64,000 nt of DNA, taken from the NCBI GenBank assembly GCA_015680685.1, contig MNCI01028947.1, forward strand, positions 399,962 to 463,961. Reading direction: 5' to 3'. Position 1 is the first letter of the stretch. Every line of letters begins with the position of its first letter. The translations under genes were made by a program, and so were the position numbers. The notes beneath the pieces are model-generated. The model saw only the letters and a program-made list of their open reading frames with translations. It ran no database searches and was not told the DNA's origin. Origin of the DNA: Gnetum montanum (taxonomy: Eukaryota > Streptophyta > Gnetopsida > Gnetales > Gnetaceae). Shown one piece after another: positions 48,061 through 57,751 of this stretch.

Positions 48061-48190
48061 GGAGACATTAGCAACCCTAGTGGTGGGGGTGGGAATGACC
48101 CACCACTTCCTCCTTTGGATGCTACTTAGTAGCCTCCATCAGTTTGGCTTGTTGATGGAAGCTAAACTGATGGAGGCTACAGAGCTAAGA
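48061..48190 (+). other. Possible second leader exon, with hairpin
   Basis: After the candidate acceptor, a frame reads GDISNPSGGGGNDPPLPPLD then stops. The Gly/Pro-rich composition resembles low-complexity gag N-termini. Contains a strong hairpin (48129-48180). Confidence 0.25.
48129..48180. repeat. 17-bp perfect inverted repeat (hairpin)
   Basis: Arms GTAGCCTCCATCAGTTT (48129-48145) and AAACTGATGGAGGCTAC (48164-48180). After one mismatch, four more pairs (GCTT/AAGC) leave a loop of about 8 bases. Confidence 0.95.
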
Positions 48191-48427
48191 TTATGTTGTA
48201 GATAATTATTATTCTTTGATATTTTTACCACATAGTGTGGCCATGGCTATGTATGTTATGGACATTTTAAACTTAAATTTAAATACTTGATTTCACTTTT
48301 GGCTATATATCATGTTGTATTAAACATTGTAAAACTTGAGAATGGCTATGTTGATGATTTGGTCATGACATTAAATAGCTAATCTATGCAATAATAAGCT
48401 AAACAAAGAATAATTATAATAAGATTC
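48191..48427. other. AT-rich spacer
   Basis: No features seen. One breakpoint of the inferred inversion may lie here. Confidence 0.4.
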
Positions 48428-48570
48428 TTGCTAGTTTTAGGCCATAGTAGGCATAGGTTGCATTGTTTTTCTAGTTTAATACCATGGTGGTCCATGATGC
48501 ATTGTGCTTGCTTTGCCAGTTTGGGGCCATGGCGAGCCACAATGCTAGTTTAATGTCTTAGCAAATGGGC
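48428..48570 (-). repeat. Degenerate minisatellite, reverse orientation
   Basis: About four units of 30-45 bp built on CTAGTTTNRGGCCATGGTGG. This is the reverse complement of the CCACCAAGGCCTAAACTAG units at 52091 and 56001. It lies downstream of the minus-strand protease. Confidence 0.7.
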
Positions 48571-48796
48571 TATGAAAAAGACATATTTATAAGGCTTTTT
48601 TAATGTTTATAACATAAGTAAAAATGAAGAAAGGTTGTAATAAATAGGTAAAAATAAAAATGAACTTAGGCTAAATGCATAAATAGTAAAACAAAAAATG
48701 TATAAAAAGATATAATAAACTACAAAGGAAAAGTAAGGCTACATGGCTATCAGTGCATCTAGTCATAGGCGCATGAGAAGGTTAAGGTGAACTTTA

Positions 48797-49720
48797 CTTG
48801 TATAGATTCTTCCTAATCTTTGCAAGATTAGGGAGTGAGTATGGCCTACTCTACACAAGCTTATATTTACCATGTCCTTCACTTACGATGTTAAAATAGA
48901 GCTCATCCCATAATGTATCTTGTTTCTTATCATTGTCATCCTTGGCTCTCTTGGATTGTTGCTCTTCATGGTTGGGAGCTTCTTCTTTAAACTCCACTTT
49001 GAACCCTTGCTCTTTGTCTACATTGTTAATAGCCTAGTGAACTAGATTATCACCATGAATTATGGTTTCATCTTTCTTATAAGGAAGATGAATTTCTTGA
49101 TGGATGGAAGAGGACATAGCTTGTAATTGAGGCAATTAAGGTCTTCCCAGAATCATGTTAAATCTTGGTGTCTCTTCCACCATCAAGAAGTTGATGGTTG
49201 TGGTGAATTTCTTCCTTGCTACAAAATCCAAGGAGATGAACCCTTTGATGGCAACCCTCAATCTATTGAAGTACTTAAGAGTTACGGTGGTTATAGATTA
49301 TATTTGCTTAGTTAAGACCAAGCATTAAATGATGGTGAATGGGATACCATTGGCTGTAGCTCCATCATCAACCTGTACTTGATGTATTTTAAACTATCCT
49401 ATGCATATGGTTATGAATAGAGGGGTTGTAGTTAGCTCCCCATTTTGGGAATTAACCTTAATTTCACTATTTTGAAATGTTAAGGATGTTGACTTATCCC
49501 CCCTTGGTGAGGAAGGAAGCATCACTACATGGATGGCATCCTTGTTAGCAGGGATGTCATCACTAACAGTGATGGAGGTCAACATTTTGACTAATTCCTC
49601 ATGATGTGTGGTAGAAGTCACAATGAGGTCATACAAGCTTAAAGTTGTATTATTTTGCTTGAGGGATAGCCTAACTTGGTCCATTGCATTGAGAAATTTT
49701 TTGTCATTAGCCATGGGCTT
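48797..49720 (-). pseudogene. Tat-like element: retropepsin
   Basis: Minus-strand translation gives QVQVDDGATANGIPFTI (about 49340-49390, active-site loop), VTLKYFNRLRVAIKGFISLD, then FLMVEETPRFNMILGRP*LP (the ILGRPWL box, about 49150) and a charged tail (KVEFKEEAPNHEEQQSKR, then DELYFNIVSEGHGKYKL). The upstream 106-codon frame (49394-49714) is the linker. The ILGRP box and fold order identify a Ty3/gypsy protease; lineage comes from the neighbouring gag motif. At the end CTATACAA|GTAAAG (about 48797) looks like a splice donor, as expected for Ogre-type elements with an intron between protease and RT. Confidence 0.8.
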
Positions 49721-50577
49721 GTTGCCTCAGATGTGCATTACTTTCTCCATGCATCCAAAAATGCAAACTTTAGCTTTCAGTTGTGTTTGTTGGATCTTTT
49801 TCTCATTTTTTTGGTTATGGGATTTGGTGTCCTTCCATGTGGCTTATTAGTTGTAGAGGTTTGGGCAGAGGATATCATGGGTATAGCCAAAATGGACGTG
49901 GACTTCAGTGGGCCCACTTCCTTTCATGCCTCCATCTACTTACCTTCCTTATTATTAGGCTTTTACTTATGCCTTTGCCTTTGTTTAGCTGAAGTTTATT
50001 AGTTGTCAACCATTGGTTGTGAGGAAGGGGTAGTAGCATTGGGCACAATAGGAAATTGTTGCATAGTTGTCTAGTTTATGACTACTTGGGTTATGTTGGG
50101 TTGGGGGACCCTAATGATAATAGGTTTCTTGGGAGGCACTTATGATGGTACCCTTATAACAAAGAGGGATCTTGAGCTAGTGGAGGTTTAAGAAGCCATT
50201 TTATCATAGAGGGATACTTGAATCATGAATGGTTCTCTTGCAGGTTCCCAATTATCATCAATGTTGAATGCTAAAATAACATAAGGGCTATCATTAGCAT
50301 TCAATGGGTCCTTGTAGACCTGCATCACCTAGTTTTGTGGCCAAACTAGATTTGAAGTATCTAAGACAAGCTTCCTTTTATCTATCATCCTTTGTAAATC
50401 ATCCTTAAATAGAAGGAAAAAGTATATTTCATGACTAGGTAGTTGATGATGATGGCAGAAGAGGTCTAGCTTGAAGTATCCAGGAGCTTAGGATAGCTAG
50501 TACACATGCTACCTCTCTTGATGGACAACCTTGTTCACTATTTCAGATCTCCTCGTAGCATGATACTCCATGCTAGG
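49721..50577 (-). pseudogene. Tat-like element: gag C-terminal part
   Basis: Minus strand encodes CHHHQLPSHEIYFFLLFKDD, then LQRMIDKRKLVLD (50380-50465). It is equivalent to the CX2HX4H..C....LK..I..LI segment that precedes protease in Tat gags; the last Cys is replaced by Phe. A Pro-rich linker follows (NDSPYVILAFNIDDNWEP near 50250-50310). The N-terminal capsid part is absent because the reverse array starts at 50578. Multiple stops. Confidence 0.7.
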
Positions 50578-51760
50578 GATACCTTCCTCCATGTTTCCTA
50601 GTGTGGAAAATCAAGGAGGTACTTGTTTGGAGCTTTTAAATGCTTTAGAATGACATCAAATGACCTTACATGCACTCTAGAACCATAGCACTAGCCATTG
50701 GAGCCCTTAAACCTTACAAAACTAATCTCAAATAGTCAAAAGATGGTTCCCCCTAGTTTTCCATGATGGGCTTCCTAGTCCTAGCATGAAAAAGGGGGGA
50801 AGCTCAAAAACCACTTAGGAGTACTTAGAACTAACAAATTTTGGCATTGAGACATAGCCCTTGGCCTTAGCAACACCAGAAGGTAACATGCATAGTCGAT
50901 TATGATCCAAATTAGCCTAGATATGGGATTCTTGCTTCTTCCATACTATAGTAACTTCCATAGTCTGGAAACAATGGGGAAAGTTGATTTTCCACTTCTA
51001 GGAACAAGATGACACTCCCAAAACTCAAAGATCCATGCCAAAAAAAACCTAGGACTTCATAGCCTTAAGATTTTACTTGTTTGGCTTTATTTCAACCTCC
51101 AAAATCCATTTCCCCCATTCTTCCATGCTATAGTAACTCCCCAATGTAAAAATATAGGGGAAGATCTTAAGTGCCTTTACGAAACCTTGAAATGTGCTCA
51201 AAATCATCTAGAAACTTGTAGAATAGAAGTCTATAGCCCTAGGGGCCTAGAAGCTTGGTCAAAGTACTTCTAAATCACTCTAAACCTACAACATAATTGT
51301 CCCTCTATTTGTTTCACACTAAGGATACTATGCTCAATATGGAAAAATGGGGGAAGCCATTTCAACACATTTTGACATTCAAAATTACCTTGAATAGCCT
51401 TGAAATGAAGCCAAAGGATACATAGCTTCCATATTTGGATCTTGGCTACCTACTTGATCATGTTTGATCTCATTTTGTCTTGAATCTTGGTTTTCCACAT
51501 TGGACCCCCTCTCTTCCATGCTATCTAGCATGAAAACAAGGGGGGAAGGCTTCAACACATACCTTTTAGCCTTTACAAAGCTCTGTAATGCCCAATTTTG
51601 ATGGATTTGTCCTACACTACCTTGGAAAGGTCCTAGAACCTCAAATTTAGACCTCTAAGCACCCCAAAACCAATTTTCCAAGGTTTCTATGCTAAGGGTC
51701 CTTATTTCCATGCTAAGCCTAGCATGGAAGCTTTAGACTAATTAATTTTTGGATCCAAAA
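50578..51760 (-). repeat. Degenerate ~185-bp tandem array, reverse
   Basis: About seven units with cores near 50578, 50757, 50935, 51118, 51306, 51512 and 51690. It is the reverse complement of the forward array: for example CATGAAAAAGGGGGGAAGC, then AAAAACCACTTAGG (50790-50825) matches the complement of CTTAA..GGTTTTCAAGTC, then CCCCCCTTTTTTCCATG. The units carry the same TTCCAYRCTA.. / ..TAGYRTGGAA core. Confidence 0.75.
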
Positions 51761-52090
51761 AGCCTTTATTAATGCTTAAACACACATAATAGCCTTGTAG
51801 CCTCAAAACATGGCCTGATAAGGCCTAAAAATAGTAAAACCTAACCATTTTTTACCTATATTAGCCAAATTTTACCATATATGGAATATTTTTCATGATT
51901 TTTGCCTTATTACATAGTATTTTGGCTTAATGTTTGGACTTATGTTGCATCATTCACCTTAGCAACCTTTTATAGCCTTCATACAACCTTATATGCCTTA
52001 TTATAGCTTATTTCCCTTTTTTTGGCCTTTAAATGATATCAGATAGTGGGGTTTGACCTTCTCTAACCACCATTTGACACCATGTGACCA
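51761..52090 (+). other. AT-rich spacer, likely 5' part of the protease-RT intron remnant
   Basis: No coding. Ends at the minisatellite. Confidence 0.35.
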
Positions 52091-52239
52091 TGACCCACTA
52101 AGATCTTAAACTAGCATCATAATCCACCAAGACTCTAAACTAGCATCATGGTCTTTCTAAGGCCTAAAACTAGCATCATAGTTAACCAAGACTCTAAACT
52201 AGCATCATGGCCCATTAAGGCCTAAAACTAGCAAAATCA
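52091..52239 (+). repeat. ~30-bp minisatellite, five units with dimeric pattern
   Basis: Units 52091-52119, 52120-52148, 52149-52178, 52179-52207 and 52208-52239, all ending CTAGCATCA or near. Units 2 and 4 share CCAAGACTCTAAACT, units 3 and 5 share TAAGGCCTAAAACT, i.e. a 59-bp higher-order dimer. Located upstream of a TTTACTTTTACCTAG|G acceptor (52440). Confidence 0.9.
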
Positions 52240-52440
52240 TGGCCTTTGTTGGCCATTTTTAGCCTTGATCCTTATAAGTTACTTTGTTTAACCTTGGTGT
52301 GACCTTCATTTGACCCTTATTGCACTTTTTTTGCTTATTGTCATCCTATTGATAATCATGGATGACCTTGTTTACCTTATATTTGCATGTATTTGCATAT
52401 TTTTATAGCATTTTAGCATTATTTATTTACTTTTACCTAG

Positions 52441-53620
52441 GTGCCACTTAATATGCTTTTGGTTAACATGAATGATCAAAGTATGAGTACCCAAGAGAAA
52501 ATTAGTTTCCTTTTTTCTCTACATCGACCTCATAGTAATGTTGAATGGTGTATCAACCCTGATTGCCTAGATCTTGATCTTGAGAGTCTATTAAAACACA
52601 TAGCCTTAATAGAAAAACCTCTGAAATGGCCTAAAAGCCTATTCAAGACTCTTGACTTAGAGGTTGATAACATAATTGAAGACTCTCTAGTTGATCTTCC
52701 CATCACAATGCACAATGCTGAGGAGAAAACCCTTAAACTATGTTCCTTACTAGAACCTCAATATGCTTAAGACATCACCAAGGTCCTACAAAATAACATT
52801 GAGGCCTTTGCCTAGTCATATGAAGATATGCTAGGCCTAGACCCACATCTAGTCTAGCACAACATCATACTAGACCCTAGCATTAGACTAGTTAAGCAAA
52901 AATTGCACAAGATTAGACTAGATTTGGCTTTGGTAGTTCATGATGAGATCTCAAAGCTCTACCAAGTTAGTTTCATTAGGGCTATCGATTATGTAGAATG
53001 GATATCCAATAGTGTTAGTCTCTAAGAAAAATGGGAGTATCCATATTTGCATTGATTTTTGAGAACTAAATAAAGATACTATCAAGAATGACTTCCCTTT
53101 GCGTAATATTGATCAACTTATCGATTCTACAGTTGGACATGCCTTGTGACCTTTATGGATGGATTCTTGGGATATAAATAGATTAGGATCAACCCAAAGC
53201 TCTAACTTAGCACAACCTTCATGACCCCATGGAAGACTTTTTTCTATACTATGATGCCATTTGGCCTTAAGAACATAGGAGCAACCTATCAACAAGCTGT
53301 GACCTATATATTCAGCAATTACATGCTAGGTTTAATGATTATGTAAATGACATAGCCATCAAGTCCAAGATGGCCAATGACCATTCTAGTGACCTAGATC
53401 TTGTGCTTAAATGATGCATCAAATACAAGCTTAGGCTCAATCCTAAGAAGTGTATCTTCAATCTCAAGTTTGGCAAAATTCTTGGCTTGGTAGTCTCCAG
53501 AGTAGGAATATGCATCGATCCTAACAAGGTTAAGGCCATATCAAAACTTAAAATGCCTACCAACATTAACGAAATTTAAGGATTATAAGGAAAATTTTAG
53601 TTTATCTATAGGTTTATCGC
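52441..53620 (+). pseudogene. Tat-like element: linker and reverse transcriptase
   Basis: A 109-codon open linker (52441-52770) leads to NNIEAFA*SYEDMLGLDPHL, equal to the EFAWSYEDMPGLDP signature of the Tat group. Then LVSKKNGSIHICIDF*ELNK, DFPLRNIDQLIDSTVGHAL, TFMDGFLGYK, MMPFGLKNIGATYQQAV, and the catalytic box DYVNDIAIKSK, where YVDD has become YVND (Asn 53346-53348). KCIFNLKFGKILGLVVSR follows. At least two frameshifts (about 53010 and 53320) and many stops. Confidence 0.9.
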
Positions 53621-54160
53621 TAGGCTTATGGATAATTTACAACCCATGCAACATTTGCTAAAGAAAGGGGTTCACTATAAGGGAATGACTCAATGCCAAA
53701 AGGTCTTTGAAAACATTAAGCAAGAGTTGGCACAACTACCTATAGTCTTTCCCCCATAAGAGCGTAAACCATTTTATATTTATCTTTCCATCTCTACTAC
53801 ATCCATTACCTCTCTGCTCTATCAAAAACATGATGATTGAGAAGAAATGCCTGTATACTACCTTAGCCACACATTAGTTACCCACGAGACCCAACACAAT
53901 AAAGTGGAGAAATATTTTCTAGCACTAGTCTTCTCATTGAAGAAGTGGAGACACTACCTCTTCAAAAGCTAAGTTAACATGATTTGCAAGGACAACATAC
54001 TAAGAGCCATCATGAACTACATCTATGAAAGTAGCTGCATAGCCTGATGGAAATTCATAACTATAGAGTTTGACCTCCATTAAATCTCATAATCCTTAAC
54101 AGAAGATTAAGATATAGCCATACAACTCAGAGTTTTACCTATTGATAACCAAGTAGCCAT
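53621..54160 (+). pseudogene. Tat-like element: RNase H
   Basis: Frame with LMDNLQPMQHLLKKGVHYKG, then FENIKQELAQLPIVFPP, KPFYIYLSISTTSITSLLYQ, VYYLSHTLVTHETQHNKVEK and YFLALVFSLKKWRHYLF. These are the tether and RNase H blocks of Ty3-type polymerases, with catalytic Asp and Glu positions degraded (IYLS for TYTD; NKVEK region retained). Confidence 0.8.
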
Positions 54161-54620
54161 AGATCCTAAATTTCTTTATGAGCCTATTAATGTAGTTAGC
54201 AAAGTACCCAAGATTTATGGGACAATCATGCACTTTGAAAAAGCTTCAACTACCCATGGGGCTAGTGCCACTGCCATTGTAACATTTCCATCTAGTAATA
54301 TTTGACCCTTTCCCTATCATTTTGGGTTCCCATGTACCAAAAAAATAGTGGAGTATAAGGCTTTGATAAGAGGGATGATGGTAGCTTGCGACCTATGAAT
54401 TAGATGTTTAGCCATCAAAGGTGATTCACAAATCATGGTTAACTAAGTAAGAAAAGTCTATGCATGCAAAGCTAAAGACTTGCAAACTTACTATGATCTA
54501 GTAAAGTAGTTGTTACAAAAATTTACAAATGTTAATATCCAACACATACCTTGAAATGAAACCATCATAGCCAATGCAATTACAACATTAGCCCTTAGTG
54601 TGATGCTAGATGAGCTTAGC
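54161..54620 (+). pseudogene. Tat-like element: second, archaeal-type RNase H (aRH)
   Basis: IYGTIMHFEKASTTHGASAT, PYHFGFPCTKKIVEYKALI, RGMMVACDL*IRCLAIKGDS, QIMVN*VRKVYACKAKDLQT and NIQHIP*NETIIANAITTLA reproduce the aRH domain order of Tat/Ogre elements (DG.....GAG; NVAEYEAL; GDSKLVVNQ; ADALA). Glu and middle Asp are kept, but the first Asp is Glu (HFEKA) and the last is Asn (ANAI). Presence of aRH after the ordinary RNase H is diagnostic for the Tat clade. Confidence 0.85.
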
Positions 54621-55940
54621 AAGTTTTCTAGCTTAACCGTGGATTGTATTGCTCCCATCACACAAAACACTAAGGATACATTTCTAGCCATTGTTCATAC
54701 TGCTCCTCTAAAGGATTGGTATGATCATATCAAATTTTACCTTATTCATGGAGAATCCTCACAAGGCTTGACTATTTCTCAAAAGGATTTCATATGTAGG
54801 TGATTGAAGTGGTATGTCATCATAGGTAATAACACATTATGTTGATGATCCTATGATGCCATACTCCTAAAGTGCTTGGGTAAAACTAAAGCTAAAATAG
54901 TCTTATCACAAGTTCATAAGGGTATCTATGAAGGACATGTAGAACTTAGAACTATGACCACTATGATTAGATGGTTAGGCTACTATTGGCCCCATATCGA
55001 AAATGACTGCTTGCAAAAGGTTAAGTGATGTAGCACATACCAACGATATAGCAACCTTATACATGTATCACTCACTAACTTACACATCACTCAAATAACA
55101 TGGATATTTTAATGATGTGGGTTGGATATCATTGGACCCATAATGGCTAAGTCTTCTACATAGCATAGCTTCATTATCACTACAACCGAATACTTTACAA
55201 AGTGGGTTAAGGCTATTCTCCTAAGGAAGACTACATTTGAACAAGTTTGCAAATTCATTCTAGATAACATTGTAGCCCATTTTGGTAGACCCATGACCAT
55301 AGTTATAGACAATGGACCACAATTTAGTAACCATGAAATGAAATATTTTTGTCACAACCTAGGCATTAAGCATTCTTTCTCATTCCCCGTATTAACCTCA
55401 AGCCAATGAATAAGTAGAAGTAGGCAATAAGGCCATCATTAACTTACTTACAAAGAAGCTCAACAACAACAAACACAAGTGCCATGAGTAGCTTGTCCAT
55501 GCACTCTAGGCATATAGAGAAACCTATCACATGGAAATTGATATGACCCCTTATAGCCTAGTTTATGATTTTGGAGCTATTTTACCTCTTGAATTGCAGG
55601 TGCCATTACTCTGAGTAGTCTTGACCGAATTCATCAATGATAAATAGAATAAGGAATTACGAGTGATAGCCCTAGATTTAGTGGAAGAGCAATGTATGCA
55701 AGTGCTTACTCAGATCGAGCACTATCAAGAGAGAAAAAAGTGATAGCATTTCCATAACTTTAACATAAATAAGATCAAAGTTGTCCTTGAGCATGCAGAC
55801 AAATTCTTAGCCAACTAGGAAGGGATCTTCCTTGTCACCAAAGCCTATGGAAATGAAGCATTTAGAATAGCTAACATAGATGTGAATGAGCTGATCAATC
55901 AAATCAATCATTCCTATCTAAGGCCATACTACATGTAGGC
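54621..55940 (+). pseudogene. Tat-like element: integrase
   Basis: N-terminal zinc finger with VHKGIYEGHVELRTMTTMIR, LGYYWPHIENDCLQKV and CSTYQRY (second Cys lost). Catalytic core: LDIIGPI (first Asp), HSFIITTTEYFTKWVKAILL, FGRPMTIVIDNGPQFSNHEM (second Asp), NLGIKHSFSFP, and QANE*VEVGNKAIINLLTKK (Glu retained after a stop). The C-terminal part reads AYRETYHMEIDMTPYSLVYD, ATOMIC spacing then FRIANIDVNELINQINHSYL. DD35E integrases join cDNA to chromosomal DNA. Frame is kept over long stretches, with scattered TAG/TGA stops. Confidence 0.9.
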
Positions 55941-56000
55941 AATAATCATCAATAAGAAAGCCTTCTTTCAATGACCTACTATGATCTTAAAGTGACAACA

Positions 56001-56058
56001 TGGCTTACTAGGGCCTTAAACTAGTACTATGGCCCACCAAGGCCTTAAACTAGCAACT
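56001..56058 (+). repeat. ~29-bp minisatellite in the 3' UTR, two units
   Basis: TGGCTTACTAGGGCCTTAAA.. and TGGCCCACCAAGGCCTTAAA.., the same unit as at 52091-52239, placed between integrase and the 3' LTR. Variable 3'-UTR tandem repeats are a known trait of Tat/Ogre elements. Confidence 0.9.
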
Positions 56059-56172
56059 TTGATGACCTAGATAGCTTAATTCTCATGTGGCCTATATGCA
56101 TTGAAGTGTTATAATATGTAGTGATGTTTTGTATTCTTTATCAGTGCCTCTCGAGTAAATCCTCCAGACACC

Positions 56173-56183
56173 AAAAAAGAGGA
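56173..56183 (+). other. Polypurine tract of the Tat-like element
   Basis: AAAAAAGAGGA, five bases before the TG start of the 3' LTR. Confidence 0.55.
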
Positions 56184-56188
56184 TCCAT

Positions 56189-57751
56189 TGAAACACCACC
56201 AAAATTTGCATGTTAATAGCTAATCTTATCTTGTAGCTTTCACCCCATGAAACTTGACACAAAGCTTCATTGTGAGTGTGAAAATTGTAACCCACAGTGG
56301 GCAATTTCACATACTTTATACTTTTGGTGCTGAAAAATGCTTCATTAGTGATCAAAGCCTTATTCCTCAAGTGAACAAAGTTACCTAGTGTCTATATTTG
56401 GACTTGGGGTATCAAAAATGCCTTTTAGAATGTCAAAAAAGGCAATTTGATGGGTTTTATGGGGGGGGGGGGGGGGGTTCTACACTTTTCTATGATGGAA
56501 ACACATGTAGGGGGTAAATCTCACCTACACCTAGCATGGAAGGATGGAAGTTTTAAAAACTTTCTTCCTTCAACATGGAGACTACATGCATAGCTTAGAA
56601 ACCTTCCCCCCTCATCATGGATTTTTTTCCCTAGCATGGAGTCTTCATCCCCAATGTTGAAAATTGCATCCCCCCCAATGTGGAAGCCATAAAAGCCAAA
56701 ATTCATCACTTTATGCACTTTAACGTTGACTAGCCACTTTACCAAGCATGCTACAGAGCTCAACATGGAAGATTCATCTCTAGTGTGGAAGGTGTGCCCC
56801 AATTACTATTTATAGTAAATCGAATGGCCATGGGGGAAGCACTTACTATGTATAGTAACCCCCCAAATTTAGGTATCCATCTCACCTAAATTATTTTACA
56901 GCCAATTTGTACCCATTTTATAGCCATTTGTAGCACCATTCATCGCCCAAAAACTATAAAAACAAACCCCATACACCATTTATAGGTTTAACAATGTTTT
57001 TTATAATTCAACAGTTTTTGTAGTTCCACACTTTTGCAATTTGAGACCATTGACATACACACATTTTTGCACTAATAAATTATTCACAGTTCTACACTTG
57101 GGCATTCTCAAGCACTTAAGAGTTTTCAAAAATTTCCATACATGTATTCTCTTGAACCCAGCATAAACACCTTGTGATCTTGTGACCTTGTAACCACCTT
57201 TGGGATTTGTGAATTTTCAAGCCCCATACTACACTCCTGGGATTCCTAACTTCCAATGTAGAGCATTTGGATAGCTTAGATTTTTCACACTTCTCAATCC
57301 CCACCATAGCCAACATTGTAGATTTGAGGCTATAGCTGAGGAAGGTTTGAAAGCATCAAGAGTGGCTTAGCACCCAAATTGTAAAGAAAATTGCATTAAC
57401 TTCAATGTGCTTTGAACTCTTGAACTAGTGAAACCCCCTTGGCTACTCATTCGAGCACCATTTGTGCACATTTCACTAACTTATTCTTTATTTTTTCTCA
57501 ATAAAGTTCTAAGTTTTGGACTTTATGTACAAAATACATTTGTTTTTTATCCATGCATCATTGGGATCTAGTATCAATTTTACATTTCTTTCACTATTCT
57601 TTGCATTCCTTAAATCCCTGGTTGATCTGCTAGACTAACCAGAGCATCTTGAATTCCATTTTTTATAGAGGCCATAGGGATTTGTGGGTTGAGGAACTAC
57701 TGCATTGAGGATCTTCAGTTTTTCTAGTGATCAAGGTTTTTACTTATAACA
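56189..57751 (+). mobile_element. 3' LTR of the Tat-like element (T family, 1563 bp)
   Basis: Starts TGAAACACCACC and ends TTACTTATAACA. The length is close to the 1522-bp solo LTR at 39705-41226, and start and last ~150 bp align with it. The first ~500 bp match 35725-36220 closely. Contains several TAGCATGGAA motifs, a TATA box (56955-56962) and CAATAAAG near 57502, plausible as poly(A) signal. A 17-base poly(G) run at about 56461 is absent from the copy at 35990. Confidence 0.8.
56955..56962 (+). promoter_or_regulatory. TATA box of the T-family 3' LTR
   Basis: TATAAAAA in AAAACTATAAAAACAAAC, about 540 bp before CAATAAAG. Confidence 0.45.

Noticed and set aside
49608-50002. Three plus-strand frames of 69-108 codons
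   Set aside because: Antisense shadows of the Tat-like gag-protease region.
43892-51760. Terminal inverted repeats of a giant DNA transposon
   Set aside because: The inverted arrays have no matching sharp outer ends or target duplication, and enclose retroelement gag-protease rather than a transposase.
55109-55312. 67-codon minus-strand frame
   Set aside because: Antisense to the integrase core, which is clear on the plus strand.
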